Assembly: GCF_024204665.1 (NCBI RefSeq)
Contig: NZ_CP100355.1
Span: 3,722,995 to 3,786,994, forward strand
Reading direction: 5' to 3'
Origin: Natronosalvus rutilus
GTDB taxonomy: Archaea; Halobacteriota; Halobacteria; Halobacteriales; Natrialbaceae
Length of the DNA: 64,000 nucleotides
Part shown: piece by piece, positions 29,583-38,946 of the stretch
Layout: every line of letters starts with the position of its first letter
Position numbering within the stretch: position 1 is the stretch's first letter
Notes under the pieces: model-generated
Told to the model about the DNA's origin: nothing
The model's database searches: none
Seen by the model: only the letters and a program-made list of their open reading frames with translations
Translations under genes and position numbers: made by a program

Positions 29583-29788
29583 CGACCGACCTAATCAATC
29601 AGCAGTTGATCGGTCACGAGAGCAGATAGTGGCGATGAGAACCCATTTCGAGCGTATCGAACGATACCGACGGTCCCATCGCTCCTGCTCGAGTCGGCAG
29701 CCCTCTCGCCAGGCAACGGATTGTCGACGCTCGACTGACGAGTCGCTTCGAGGCCAGCGTTTTTGTCCGTCGGCATGGAGTCGTTCGT

Positions 29789-30406
29789 ATGGATATGGAG
29801 GTACACCACGTCACGGAGGAGGCCGACACGTTCACCTGCAACGCGTTCCTGGTCACCGGTGGGCGGACCACGCTCGTCGATGCGGGCGCGATGGACGGCG
29901 TCGTCGACGTGATCCGCGAACACACCGACGACCTCGAGGCCGTCGTCCTGACCCACCAGCACGGCGACCACGTGGCCGAAATCGAGGCCGTCGTCGACGC
30001 GTTCGACCCGGCGGTCTACGCCTACGCGGATCACCCGCTCCGGACCGAGGCGCTCGAGGCCGGCGAGACGGTTCGGATCGGCGACGAGGACTTCGAAGTG
30101 GTGTACACGCCGGGCCACGCCGACGACCACGTCTCGCTGGTCTCGGCGACGACCCTGTTCAGCGGCGACGTCATCGTCCACGACGACGGCGCGTTCGACT
30201 ACGGCAGTTTCGGACGGACCGACATGCCAGGACAGTCCCGGGAGACGCTCATCGAAAGCCTCCAGCACCTGCTCGATCGGCTTCCTGAGGGCGTCGAGCA
30301 CCTCTATGCGGGGCACGGCGAGGTGTTCCACGGCGACGTCAAAGACGTAATCGAGACGGCGCTCGAGCGAGCGGAGAAGCGAGAGCCGAAATATCCCGAC
30401 GAGTAG
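29789..30406 (+). CDS. metallo-beta-lactamase-fold hydrolase
   Basis: A 205-residue MBL-fold protein of the glyoxalase-II-like group. Zinc ligands are in LTHQHGDHVAEI (HxHxDH type with Gln for the second position, that is HQHGDH), in YTPGHADDHVSL, in FSGDVIV, and in the late YAGHGEVFHGDV. It probably hydrolyses a thioester or similar bond; haloarchaeal relatives are annotated only generally. The start is ATG 29789, and ATG 29795 (MEVHHVTEEADTF) is equally possible. A T-rich promoter element (GTTTTTGT, about 29758-29765) precedes it. The gene is monocistronic. Confidence 0.87.
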   Translation: MDMEVHHVTEEADTFTCNAFLVTGGRTTLVDAGAMDGVVDVIREHTDDLEAVVLTHQHGDHVAEIEAVVDAFDPAVYAYADHPLRTEALEAGETVRIGDEDFEVVYTPGHADDHVSLVSATTLFSGDVIVHDDGAFDYGSFGRTDMPGQSRETLIESLQHLLDRLPEGVEHLYAGHGEVFHGDVKDVIETALERAEKREPKYPDE

Positions 30407-30726
30407 TAACGCCGGTGCTCCCTCAGTCGATGTTCGTTTCTCGTTTCACGACGTAAAAAACGACCAGCACGTCACGGCCGAGGGTGCGGCTCGAGCGATG
30501 CGAGAGTTGCCCGACGGAAACGCGCGCGTTTCCGAGCATCGCGAACGCGTCGCGTTCGCTCAACGGGGAAGGGCAGACTACAGGCCCGCCTGGTGGACTG
30601 GAAGGGCGAAGTGGGCTCGGGACGAAGTGGAGTCGCTGCGTCGGCACTGCACCGAGATTGAAGAGATTCTGCCGTCGCTATCGTGATACGAACGGCCTCG
30701 AGTGGAGAGAAACGGGACCGAGTCGA
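30407..30726. other. 320-base stretch without a convincing gene
   Basis: Between the metallo-beta-lactamase gene and L40e. Short open frames exist on both strands (for example 30423-30647 minus and 30498-30686 plus), but none has family-like sequence or normal haloarchaeal acidic composition. Nothing else is visible. Confidence 0.4.
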
Positions 30727-30876
30727 TCAGGCCGCGCGGGCTTCCTTCGCCTTAGGGCGGAGGTTCTTGTAGCCGCACTTACGACAGCGCGTCGCTCGCT
30801 GGGAGTTGCGGGCGTTACAGCGCATACAGATCATCTTCTCGAGCGTCCGTTTTTCCGCGGCGTCGAAACTGGCCAT
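30727..30876 (-). CDS. rpl40e: 50S ribosomal protein L40e
   Basis: A 49-residue zinc-ribbon ribosomal protein. It starts [20 protein letters not shown] and carries two CxxC pairs (CMRC and CRKC) separated by [10 protein letters not shown], then [15 protein letters not shown]. This is the archaeal L40e, the counterpart of the ribosomal half of the ubiquitin-L40 fusion in eukaryotes. The open frame extends far upstream, but the short ATG start at 30876 is the conserved N-terminus. It is transcribed alone toward the 320-base gap. Confidence 0.93.
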   Translation of the reverse strand: MASFDAAEKRTLEKMICMRCNARNSQRATRCRKCGYKNLRPKAKEARAA

Positions 30877-30991
30877 ACCGGTCGTTAGCCGGAGGGCCAT
30901 ATAACGGCTGTGATCCATTTTTGGCACCACGACCACGGAGTTCGAGCCGTCGAACGGTGCGCTTACAACCGGTTCGGCCGTTTCGCCGGAC

Positions 30992-31213
30992 GTGAGCGAC
31001 GACAGGGCGACTTCGATGCGAGCGACGCTGGTCCACCGGAGCCTCCAGGCGATGGGCGTCGGCTTCCTCCTCTCGGGGCTCGGCGTCGGCGCGCTGCTCG
31101 CCAGCCAGGACAGTATCGCGTTCGGCATCGTCGCCATCCCGCCGCTGGTTCTCTGCGGGGTCGGCGTCCTGTTGCTGGTGCCCGTCGGGCGTCGAGGCTC
31201 GAGCGAGAGCTGA
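30992..31213 (+). CDS. small two-helix membrane protein
   Basis: A 73-residue protein with two hydrophobic segments ([19 protein letters not shown] and the following [20 protein letters not shown]) and short charged ends. The start is either GTG 30992 ([17 protein letters not shown]) or ATG 31016. It is divergent from L40e and convergent with tsr3. I recognise no named family. Hydrophobic pattern and length are like other small haloarchaeal membrane proteins. Confidence 0.6.
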   Translation: MSDDRATSMRATLVHRSLQAMGVGFLLSGLGVGALLASQDSIAFGIVAIPPLVLCGVGVLLLVPVGRRGSSES

Positions 31214-31235
31214 CGGATTCGGGATAGAAATCGAC

Positions 31236-31742
31236 TCACGTGTCCTCGTCCGCCAGATACTCGTCCTGTACGGCGACCACCTCGCTCGAGTCCGCACACC
31301 CGGCGTACCGCCGCAGCGGCTCCTCGTTGAGCGTCAGGAACGTCTCACCCCAGCGAAACGGCTCGAGGAGGTCGGCGGCGGCCTCGGCGTGACCGAAGAT
31401 GCGGAGCGCCGCGGCGAGCGCCTCCACGGTCGTCAGCCGGAACGGCCGGCCGTAGTTGACGGGATTGGCGGCGACCAGGAAGGGAAGTGCCCGGTGGACG
31501 CCCGACATCGAGAACGCGGCCTGCTCAGCGGACTCCCAGGAGCAGTCGAGCGCCACGAGCGTGTCGAGGGCGTCGTCGGCGTCTGTCGGTGAAAGCGCCC
31601 GCTCGGCGTGGGGGTTGAGCACGACGCCGTAGGGGACGGCCCGCATCGAGCGATGGAGGATCGCCCGGTCGAAGCGCTCAAGGCGCCGGGCCGTACACTT
31701 CTTCGGGTCGTCGTCGCCCTCGTAGTAGACGTGACACTCCAC
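31236..31742 (-). CDS. Tsr3-type rRNA aminocarboxypropyltransferase (DUF367)
   Basis: A 168-residue protein of the Tsr3 family, which adds the 3-amino-3-carboxypropyl group from S-adenosylmethionine to a hypermodified uridine of small-subunit rRNA. Landmarks are [15 protein letters not shown] at the N-terminus, [32 protein letters not shown] (the DCSW motif), [18 protein letters not shown] and [16 protein letters not shown]. The family normally starts right at the first strand (ECHVYYEGD), so the GTG at 31742 is preferred over a longer TTG-initiated frame. It lies 95 bases from the end of the Rieske-fusion gene, on the same strand and likely downstream of it. Confidence 0.9.
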   Translation of the reverse strand: MECHVYYEGDDDPKKCTARRLERFDRAILHRSMRAVPYGVVLNPHAERALSPTDADDALDTLVALDCSWESAEQAAFSMSGVHRALPFLVAANPVNYGRPFRLTTVEALAAALRIFGHAEAAADLLEPFRWGETFLTLNEEPLRRYAGCADSSEVVAVQDEYLADEDT

Positions 31743-31837
31743 GCCCCGAGAGAGGGGCGTGGGGACCAAAAGGGGGTCGATCTCTGCGTTCCCGTGCGAG
31801 CGTCGGGATCAGGGACAGGTCCGGCCTCGAGTCGATC

Positions 31838-33664
31838 TTAGGCCTCGTGGATCGCCTCCCCACGATTCAGCCGCGAGGCGATTCGGAACGTCTGTTCGGC
31901 CTCGCGGTTCGTCGGGAAGTGGGCGCCCATGTACCGCGCCGTCGCGAGCAGGGGCATCCGTCGCGTACGCTCGTCGACGGATGGGTCGCCGGCCCCTGCA
32001 TCGGCCGCTCCCTCCCCCGCGAGCAGGTCGAACTGTTGGAACGCCGCCTCGACGTTCTGGAGCGTGTGGAAGCCGGCGTCCTCTCGGAGGAGCCCGCGGC
32101 CGAGTGTCTCCTTCAGGTCGTCGGGGTCGCCGCCGCAGTCGAAGAACTCGGCAACGAGTCGGCCCGCCTCGTTGACCTCGCCCTCGCGGTCGAACGTTTC
32201 GAGGAGCGCCTCGAGGATCGCGTCCGGCTCTCGTCCGCTCTCGTTGTTCCCCGGCTCCGGCACCGGCGCGGGCGGCGTGTTGAGGAACCGGTCGAGGTAG
32301 ACGCTCATTGCCGCGTCGAACACGCCGCGGTACAGTTCGACGGCGTCGGTTCGGCGGGTCGTCTGGTGAACTGCGTTGGCGTAGGTGAACGTGTGGTGGA
32401 CCGTGTTCCAGTCGGAGAACTCGTTGGCGACGCCGAACTGGGCGACCCGCGTCGTGGCCGCCTGGGTGACGACCGCCGCGAGGTCCTCGGTCGTCGCGCC
32501 GTCGGCGACCGCCTCGGCCAGCGCGTCGACGATGGCTTCGGGATCGTCGCCGAGCAGCGTCGTCTGGAGATTGGCTGGCGCTTCCCACTCGCCCGCCTCG
32601 CGAGCCTCCGCTCCCTCCGCAGCCAGCGCCTCGAGCCCGCTCGTCTCGCTCACGTCGCCGCCGTAGACCTCTTCCAGCAGGGCCACGAGGTCGACTGGCT
32701 GTCGCCACGACGACGATTCATCGCTTCGGCTGGCGGTCACCAACGGCTCGACCAGCGACGCGAGGACGTCCCCCGCGAGGTCCCAGCCAACGTGCTCGAG
32801 GGACTCGAAGGCCGTGTTGGCGAAGTCCAGCACGTGGCCTGTCGTGAGGTAGGGGTGATCGGTCACCGCGGCGAAGACGATCTCCGCGACCTCGGCTTCG
32901 GCGTGGCCGGCCGCGACGGCCGTCCGCAGACAGCGCTCGGCGCCATCGGCGTCCCGGACCTCGACGCACTCGCGGAACCAGTCTTTGAGGCGCTCGAGAG
33001 ATACCTCGCCCGTCGAGAACGAGGGCTGGTCGAACTTCGGTGGTTCGCCCGCACAGTCGCTCGCGACGTGGCGAACGCCGGTGTAGAGCGCCCGCTTTCG
33101 GTCCTCGGGTGCGAGGTCGTCCATCACGTTCGCCATGCAGCCGAGAATGGTCGCGCCAGAGGACCAGCCCATGTCCCGGTAGCGGGTGGCGAACTCGAGC
33201 GTCGTCGCCATCGGTTCGGCGTAGTCGACCCCCGCGTCCAGCAGGCCGATAGTCGACTTGGCGGTCACCAGGCGCAGGTTCTCCTCGAGACCCGTCTCCA
33301 GCCTGTCGGCCCAGTGTTCGGCCGGCGAAGTTTCGAGCGGGGGATTCGGGTCGACGTAGACGATGCCGTCGCGGACCTCGGTCGGGTACGTTTGGACGTC
33401 GTCGGCCCACGGATCGAACGTGTCCCCGCAAGAGAGCTCGAACCGGGCGTGGTGCCAGTGGCAGGTCAGGATGCCGTCGTCGACGGTTCCCTCCGAGAGG
33501 GGAAAGCCCATGTGCGGACAGCGATTGTCGACCGCCCGGACCTCGCCCTCGTGGTAAAAGAGGGCGATGGCCGTGCCGTTCTTCGAGAGCAGTTCGCGAC
33601 CGCTCGTTCGGAGGTCCTCGAGAGAGAGCGCCTCGACGAATCCCGATTCGGTGTCGGATGACAT
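31838..33664 (-). CDS. Rieske [2Fe-2S] domain protein with long helical C-terminal region
   Basis: A 608-residue cytosolic-looking protein. Residues 1-110 are a Rieske ferredoxin-type domain with the cluster motifs CPH (Cys49, His51) and CHWH (Cys68, His71), the soluble dioxygenase-ferredoxin style rather than the membrane b/c1 style. Residues about 120-608 are nearly all helical and rich in His (for example HPYLTTGHVLDFANTAFESL and DWNTVHHTFTYANAVHQTTR). They resemble no family I can name with confidence, although a questin-oxidase-like or AhpD-like helical repeat is conceivable. No signal peptide. It probably passes electrons from the Rieske cluster to an active centre in the helical part. 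The tsr3 gene follows on the same strand. Confidence 0.75.
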   Translation of the reverse strand: MSSDTESGFVEALSLEDLRTSGRELLSKNGTAIALFYHEGEVRAVDNRCPHMGFPLSEGTVDDGILTCHWHHARFELSCGDTFDPWADDVQTYPTEVRDGIVYVDPNPPLETSPAEHWADRLETGLEENLRLVTAKSTIGLLDAGVDYAEPMATTLEFATRYRDMGWSSGATILGCMANVMDDLAPEDRKRALYTGVRHVASDCAGEPPKFDQPSFSTGEVSLERLKDWFRECVEVRDADGAERCLRTAVAAGHAEAEVAEIVFAAVTDHPYLTTGHVLDFANTAFESLEHVGWDLAGDVLASLVEPLVTASRSDESSSWRQPVDLVALLEEVYGGDVSETSGLEALAAEGAEAREAGEWEAPANLQTTLLGDDPEAIVDALAEAVADGATTEDLAAVVTQAATTRVAQFGVANEFSDWNTVHHTFTYANAVHQTTRRTDAVELYRGVFDAAMSVYLDRFLNTPPAPVPEPGNNESGREPDAILEALLETFDREGEVNEAGRLVAEFFDCGGDPDDLKETLGRGLLREDAGFHTLQNVEAAFQQFDLLAGEGAADAGAGDPSVDERTRRMPLLATARYMGAHFPTNREAEQTFRIASRLNRGEAIHEA

Positions 33665-33885
33665 ACGAGAACGATGGACGAGGAGTCCTAAAGGCGTTCC
33701 CTGAAATTAATTTAAGCACGGCGAGCGGGAGGAACGCGTCTCTTCGCGGGTGCGTGTCGTGAACGTGGGCTCGGGAGCATGAGTACGCGCTGTGACTCGA
33801 GCAACTGCTCTCGAGAATCGGGCCTCGAGCACGATCGTCGAAAACGGGTTCGAAAAGCGAACCGGGATCGAATTCGAACGCGAGG

Positions 33886-34818
33886 TTACTTGTGGCGCTC
33901 GAGCAGGTCGTAGCTACGCTCCCACTCGGCGTCGTCGTCGAAGTACCGCTCCGCGAGCGGTTCCTCGGGCATCTCGCCCAGTTCCTTCTTCTGTTGCTGG
34001 TAGGACGGACGCTCGTCGACAAAGTACCGGCCGGTGAGGACGGTTCCCTCGTAGAGCGCGTTCTCGGTTTCGAACATCATCTCCTGGGCCTCCTTGCGGT
34101 CGTGGATGTCGAAGTCGTAATCGTCGGACTCCTGGACGTCGACGTACGGGACGTACTGTCGGGCGTCCTTGTTCCAGGTCGGACACTGGGTCAGGAAGTC
34201 GATGTGCGCGAAGCCGTCGTGCTCGATGGCTTCTTTGATAATCTCTTTGGCCTGGTTCGGGTTGACCGCCGCCGTTCGGGCGATGTAGGTCGCACCCGAG
34301 GTCAGCGCCAGCGAGAGCGGCCGGATCGGGGACTTCGCGTTGCCGTGAGGCGTCGTCTTCGACGTGTGGCCCTTCGGGCTCGTCGGCGAGGTCTGGCCCT
34401 TCGTCAGGCCGAAGACCTCGTTGTTGAACACGATGTAGGTCATGTCGTGGTTCTCTCGAGCCGTGTGCATGAAGTGGTTGCCACCGATGCCGTAGCCGTC
34501 GCCGTCACCGCCCGCGGCGACCACGGTCAGGCCGTCGTTGGCCAGTTTCGCCGCACGGGCGACCGGCAGCGAGCGGCCGTGGATCGTGTGGAACCCGTAG
34601 GTGTCGAGGTAGCTGTTCAGCTTGCCCGAGCAGCCGATGCCGGTGACGGTCAGGACTTCCTCCGGGGTGAGTCCGACTTCCGGGAGGGCCTGCTTCAGCG
34701 CCTTGAGGACGCCGAAGTCGCCACATCCTGGACACCAGGTCGGCTGGGGCTCGAGACCGGGCGTGAACTCGTCACGGTCGATCTCGCGTTCGTCGCCGAT
34801 TGCGTTGAATGCACTCAT
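33886..34818 (-). CDS. porB: 2-oxoacid:ferredoxin oxidoreductase subunit beta (probably pyruvate)
   Basis: A 310-residue TPP-binding subunit. The TPP motif is GDGDGYGIGGNHFMHTA followed by VFNNEVFGLTKGQ. Cysteines of the [4Fe-4S] cluster are in TWCPGCGDFG (Cys29, Cys32), GIGCSGK and TQCPTWN. With the alpha subunit it oxidatively decarboxylates a 2-oxoacid to acyl-CoA and reduces ferredoxin; haloarchaea use these instead of NAD-linked dehydrogenase complexes. The size pair 633/310 is near the described Halobacterium PorA/PorB, whereas KorA/KorB are shorter, so pyruvate is preferred, but 2-oxoglutarate cannot be excluded. The gene starts two bases after the alpha stop. Confidence 0.82.
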   Translation of the reverse strand: MSAFNAIGDEREIDRDEFTPGLEPQPTWCPGCGDFGVLKALKQALPEVGLTPEEVLTVTGIGCSGKLNSYLDTYGFHTIHGRSLPVARAAKLANDGLTVVAAGGDGDGYGIGGNHFMHTARENHDMTYIVFNNEVFGLTKGQTSPTSPKGHTSKTTPHGNAKSPIRPLSLALTSGATYIARTAAVNPNQAKEIIKEAIEHDGFAHIDFLTQCPTWNKDARQYVPYVDVQESDDYDFDIHDRKEAQEMMFETENALYEGTVLTGRYFVDERPSYQQQKKELGEMPEEPLAERYFDDDAEWERSYDLLERHK

Positions 34819-34820
34819 AG

Positions 34821-36722
34821 TCAGTCACCTGCAGCGGGTTCGATTCGAACCTGCGCGTCCGGCTCCGCGTCCGAGCCGTCGACGTTGAGCTCGTAGCCCT
34901 CGACGACGTCGGCGGGTTCGAACGGGTTGCCGTTGTACTTGAGCAGGCTGGTCAGCTTCTCGCCGTAGCGGCCGAGTTCCTTCTGGATCAGGCCGCGGAA
35001 CTGGGCCGTGGCGTTCATCTCGACGACCATCGCCTGGTCGACGCTCTCGATGAACTCGGTGAGTTCGGCCTCGGGGAACGGCATCATGTCGGAGACGCCG
35101 ACGGCCTTGACCGAGTGGCCCTGGTCGTTCAGGCGCTCGGTCGCCTCGAGGACGGCGCCCTGGGCCGATCCCCAGGTGATGATGCCGAAGTCGGCCGACT
35201 CGTCGCCCGCGTAGGTCTGGTTCGAGTCGTGTTCCTCGTCGAGTTCGGTGCGGATGGCCTCGAGCTTCTCGAGCCGGCGGTCCATCTGGAAGACGCGGTT
35301 GTCGGGGTCCTCCGAGATGTGGCCGGCTGGCGTGTGCTCGTTCCCGGTCGCCAGGAAGCGCCCGCCCTTCTGGCCGGGCAACGAGCGCGGGCTGACGCCG
35401 TTTTCGACGTCGTGCTGGAACCGGTGGAACTTCCCGGACTCGTCGTGCGGGAGGTCCTCGAGTTCGTCCTCGGTGAGCGTCGAGCCCAGCGATGGGTCGG
35501 GCTCGCGGTCCAGGAAGCTGACGGGGACGTTCTCGTTCTCCCCGCTCAGCTTCTGGTCGTAGATGATGATCGTCGGAATCTGGTACTCGTAGGCGATGTG
35601 GAACGCCAGGCGCGTCTGCTCGTAAGCCTCCTCGATGTTAGCGGGCGCGAAGACGACGCGTGCGGAGTCACCCTGGCTCGTATAGAGCGTGAACTCGAGG
35701 TCGCCCTGCTCGGGTTTGGTGGGCATCCCCGTCGAGGGGCCGGCCCGCATCGACTCGAGCAGTACGATCGGCGTCTCGGTCATCTCCGCGAGGCCGAGGG
35801 GTTCGCTCATCAGGGCGAAGCCGCCGCCGGAAGAGCCGGACATGGCCTTCACGCCGGCGTGGCTCGCGCCCACGGCGAGTGCCGCGGCCGCGATCTCGTC
35901 TTCGACCTGCTCGGAGATCCCGCCCATGTCGGGCAGGTTCTGGGACATGATGGTGAAGACGTCCGTCCACGGCGTCATCGGGTAGCCGGCGATGAACCGG
36001 CAGCCGGAGTCGATGGCACCGTAGGCGATGGCGTTCGAGCCCGAGAGCAGCGCCTGCTCGTCCTCGTGGTCGCCCTCCGGGATGCGGAGGTCGTGCTCGA
36101 AGTCGTACTCCTCCGTGACCATGTCGTAGGCGTCGTGGAGGATCTCGAGGTTCGGCTCGAGGATCTTCTCGGGCATGGCGTCGCGCATCAGGTCCTCGAT
36201 GTGCTCGAGGTCCATCTCCAGGAGCGCCGCCGTGACGCCGACACCCGCGGTGTTGCGCATGACCTCGCGGCCGTGCTCTTTGGCCATCGAGCGCAGGTCG
36301 ATGTCGAAGACGTGCCAGTCGTTCTCCTCGGCGCGCTCCTCGAGGTTCAGGGACTCGACATCGTCCTCGGAGAGCAGCCCCGAGTCGTAGACGATGATTC
36401 CGCCCTCGTTGAGCTCGTCTAAGTTCTCCGAGAGGGGTTTGATCTCCTCGTTGCCGTAGTAGGCGCCTTCCTTCGGGTTCCGGGCGAAGGAGTCACCGAG
36501 TGCGAGGAGGAAGTTGTACCCGTCCCCCCGAGACTGTACCTTGTGCCCCGCCGCGCGGATCTCGACGTAGGTGTGGCCACCGCGAATCCGAGACGGATAG
36601 TGTCGGTGGGTAAATACGTCGAGGCCCGACCGCATGAGGGCCTTCGCGAAGTTCTGACTCGTCGAGTCGATTCCGTCTCCGGAACCGCCTGCGATTCGCC
36701 AGATAAGTTCATGGTCGCTCAT
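34821..36722 (-). CDS. porA: 2-oxoacid:ferredoxin oxidoreductase subunit alpha (probably pyruvate)
   Basis: A 633-residue fused gamma-alpha subunit. Residues 1-190 are the gamma-type domain (IWRIAGGSGDGIDSTSQNFA, RHYPSRIRGGHTYVEIRA). The alpha domain follows with GSNAIAYGAIDSGCRFIAGY and the YPMTP substrate/CoA motif (YPITP in many relatives), SSGGGFALMSEPLGLAEM, and the C-terminal AVGVSDMMPFPEAEL region. It works with the downstream beta subunit in acetyl-CoA formation from pyruvate with ferredoxin reduction. A minus-strand TATA-like GCTTTAGG (about 36776-36783) lies 55 bases before the ATG, implying a short leader. The pyruvate assignment rests on subunit sizes. Confidence 0.82.
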   Translation of the reverse strand: MSDHELIWRIAGGSGDGIDSTSQNFAKALMRSGLDVFTHRHYPSRIRGGHTYVEIRAAGHKVQSRGDGYNFLLALGDSFARNPKEGAYYGNEEIKPLSENLDELNEGGIIVYDSGLLSEDDVESLNLEERAEENDWHVFDIDLRSMAKEHGREVMRNTAGVGVTAALLEMDLEHIEDLMRDAMPEKILEPNLEILHDAYDMVTEEYDFEHDLRIPEGDHEDEQALLSGSNAIAYGAIDSGCRFIAGYPMTPWTDVFTIMSQNLPDMGGISEQVEDEIAAAALAVGASHAGVKAMSGSSGGGFALMSEPLGLAEMTETPIVLLESMRAGPSTGMPTKPEQGDLEFTLYTSQGDSARVVFAPANIEEAYEQTRLAFHIAYEYQIPTIIIYDQKLSGENENVPVSFLDREPDPSLGSTLTEDELEDLPHDESGKFHRFQHDVENGVSPRSLPGQKGGRFLATGNEHTPAGHISEDPDNRVFQMDRRLEKLEAIRTELDEEHDSNQTYAGDESADFGIITWGSAQGAVLEATERLNDQGHSVKAVGVSDMMPFPEAELTEFIESVDQAMVVEMNATAQFRGLIQKELGRYGEKLTSLLKYNGNPFEPADVVEGYELNVDGSDAEPDAQVRIEPAAGD

Positions 36723-36942
36723 GGTGGATAAGCGGCCTCGGTGGCCAGCAGTATGCGGAATTTTGCTCCAGCGAACCTAAAGCCTTTGCTATAGATTACC
36801 AAGAAACTTTCGTGAAGAATGAGGGTCCGGGCAGGATATCTCCCCCGTTTCCGGGTGTACGTACGGAAAACGCGTTTAGAATTGTAGACAGATGCCAGTC
36901 ATATCGACGCTCGAGGTCTAGCACTACGGGACGAACGACCGA

Positions 36943-37485
36943 TCACGCCCCACCACCGTACGACCTGGTCGCGACCTCGTCGTAGAGAACCGTCGACGGG
37001 GGCTCCGAAAACCAGCCGACGTCGGCGATTTCGCCGTCTCGAGCACGCGGTTCGCCGCCGGCGTACTCGCCGGCGAAGATCACGATCAGGTCGAACACCG
37101 TGGGATCGTCGGGTTCGAGCGAGCGATGTTCGATCACGTGCACCTCGAGCACGCCTGTAATCTCGCACTCGACGCCTGCCTCTTCTCGAAGTTCCCGACG
37201 GGCGGCCTCCCGGTAGGTTTCGTCGGGTTCTCGCTTGCCGCCGGGGTCGCCCCAGCCCTCGTCTCCCTCGTTTCGGACCAGCAGCACCGCTCCGTCGGCG
37301 TTCGTCAGCCAGACGCCCGCGCCACCGAGTGCCTCCTCGTCGGCCCGCTCGCGGACGCGACGGTATCGCTCAGGGGCGTGCTCCCACGTCTTGTCGACCG
37401 CGTCGAATTCGCCGTACTCGCCCCGCAGGTCGGCAATCGACGACTCGACTCGGCTCCTGGTTCGTTCGGTGACGGGAGCGACCAT
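36943..37485 (-). CDS. NUDIX hydrolase
   Basis: A 180-residue protein with a complete Nudix box GGKREPDETYREAARRELRE followed by EAGV (pattern GX5EX7REUXEEXGU). The N-terminal 60 residues are a helical extension (SRVESSIADLRGEYGEFDAV) also found in other haloarchaeal NUDIX proteins. It would hydrolyse a nucleoside diphosphate linked to another moiety; the substrate cannot be told. It is cytosolic and monocistronic, between the por operon and aroC, all on the same strand but with separate promoters by spacing. Confidence 0.9.
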   Translation of the reverse strand: MVAPVTERTRSRVESSIADLRGEYGEFDAVDKTWEHAPERYRRVRERADEEALGGAGVWLTNADGAVLLVRNEGDEGWGDPGGKREPDETYREAARRELREEAGVECEITGVLEVHVIEHRSLEPDDPTVFDLIVIFAGEYAGGEPRARDGEIADVGWFSEPPSTVLYDEVATRSYGGGA

Positions 37486-37581
37486 CTCGCAATACTGATG
37501 GTGCCGCCCAGTTAGTGATTTCGCTCGAGTGATGGACGAGTACGAGTTCGAACGCGAGCGAGGGCGGGCGCAGGACGCGCC

Positions 37582-38736
37582 TCACTCGTTCCGCGGATTG
37601 GTCGGGTGGTAGTCGGTATCGTACTCGCCGGGCGTTCCATCTACCCGGTCGGGATTGATCCGGCCCGACAGCAACATGAAGTCCACGAGCGTGAGCGCGA
37701 GCATCGCCTCGACAACCGGCACCCCGCGCGGCGGCAATACGGGGTCGTGGCGCCCGATGACCTGGGCGTCCTCGACGACCTCGCCGGTCTCCCAGTCGAC
37801 GGTCTGCTGGGGCGACGGAATCGAGGTGGGCGCGTGGAGGGTGACTTCGCCGTAGATCGGTTCGCCGCTCGAGATGCCGCCCTGGATGCCGCCGTGGTCG
37901 TTCTCGACGGGCGTCGGGTTGCCGTCCTCGCCGAACTCCCAGTCGTCGTTTCGCTCCGTCCCCGCGTACTCTCGAGCCTCCCGACCCAGCCCGAACTCGA
38001 AGGCCGTCGTCGCCGGAATCGCCATCATCGCCTGGCCCAGCCGAGCGGAGAGTGAGTCGAATCGCGGGGCGCCGAGTCCGACAGGGACGCCTCGAGCCTC
38101 GAAGTAGATGCTCCCGCCGATGGAGTCGCCGGCTTCCTGGTACTCCTCGATGAGCTCCTGCATCTTCGCGGCGGTTTCGGGGTGGGCACAGCGCACGTCG
38201 TTTTCTTCGCTGTGCTCGAGAATCTCCTCGAAACTCACGTCGGGCGCCTCAACGTCCCCGATCTGATTGACGTGGGCTTTGAGTTCGATCCCCTCACCCG
38301 CGAGGAGTTTCTTCGCAACCGCGCCCGCGGCGACCCAGTTCACGGTCTCGCGTGCAGACGAGCGTCCGCCGCCGCCCCAGTTGCGCGTGCCGAACTTCGC
38401 GGAGTACGTGAAGTCGCCGTGGGAGGGTCGCGGTGCGGTGATGAAGGGTTCGTACTTTCCCGAGCGGGCGTCCTTGTTCTCGATGACGAGGCCGATGGGT
38501 GTCCCGGTGGTGTAGCCGTCCTGGATCCCGGACTTGATCGAGACCGAGTCGGGTTCCCCGCGACTGGTCGTGATCATCGACTGGCCGGGTTTTCGCCGGT
38601 CGAGGTCCGCCTGAATGTCGTCCTCGGTCAGCTCGAGGCCGGCGGGACAGCCGGAGATCGTACACCCCATCGCCTCGCCGTGGCTCTCCCCGAAGGTCGT
38701 CACCTGGAAGAGGCGACCGAAGCGGTTGCCGTTCAT
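37582..38736 (-). CDS. aroC: chorismate synthase
   Basis: A 384-residue chorismate synthase, the last shikimate-pathway enzyme (EPSP to chorismate, needing reduced FMN). Landmarks are GNRFGRLFQVTTFGESHGEA, DLDRRKPGQSMITTSRGEPD, RPSHGDFTYSAKFGTRNWGG, GGRSSARETVNWVAAGAVAK, DNDHGGIQGGISSGEPI-type segment (NDHGGIQGGISSGEPIYGEV), and GRHDPVLPPRGVPVVEAMLA. All expected motifs are present, and the start at 38736 is the family N-terminus. It is monocistronic. Confidence 0.97.
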   Translation of the reverse strand: MNGNRFGRLFQVTTFGESHGEAMGCTISGCPAGLELTEDDIQADLDRRKPGQSMITTSRGEPDSVSIKSGIQDGYTTGTPIGLVIENKDARSGKYEPFITAPRPSHGDFTYSAKFGTRNWGGGGRSSARETVNWVAAGAVAKKLLAGEGIELKAHVNQIGDVEAPDVSFEEILEHSEENDVRCAHPETAAKMQELIEEYQEAGDSIGGSIYFEARGVPVGLGAPRFDSLSARLGQAMMAIPATTAFEFGLGREAREYAGTERNDDWEFGEDGNPTPVENDHGGIQGGISSGEPIYGEVTLHAPTSIPSPQQTVDWETGEVVEDAQVIGRHDPVLPPRGVPVVEAMLALTLVDFMLLSGRINPDRVDGTPGEYDTDYHPTNPRNE

Positions 38737-38946
38737 GGCTGGCTCTCCGTGGCGGGCGTACTTATCGGTGCAGGATTGTGCAAGAAGGGGCGATATCGAT
38801 GGTTGCTGCGGTCGCTCGGTTCGGGTCTCGAACTGGGTTTCGGTCCCGAATGCCGAACTGGGCTGGGGACTCGGCCTCGAGCCTCGGGCAACGACCGAAT
38901 CAAGCTTCGAGCGACTTCTTGATCCTCGACCGACTCGAGCTTCGAG

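Noticed and set aside
30423..30686. Short open frames in the gap before L40e
   Set aside because: Non-acidic composition, no family resemblance, frames on both strands overlapping each other, and no promoter at a sensible distance.
31847..33661. 604-codon plus-strand open frame opposite the Rieske gene
   Set aside because: Antisense mirror of a gene with clear Rieske motifs. No family-like sequence.
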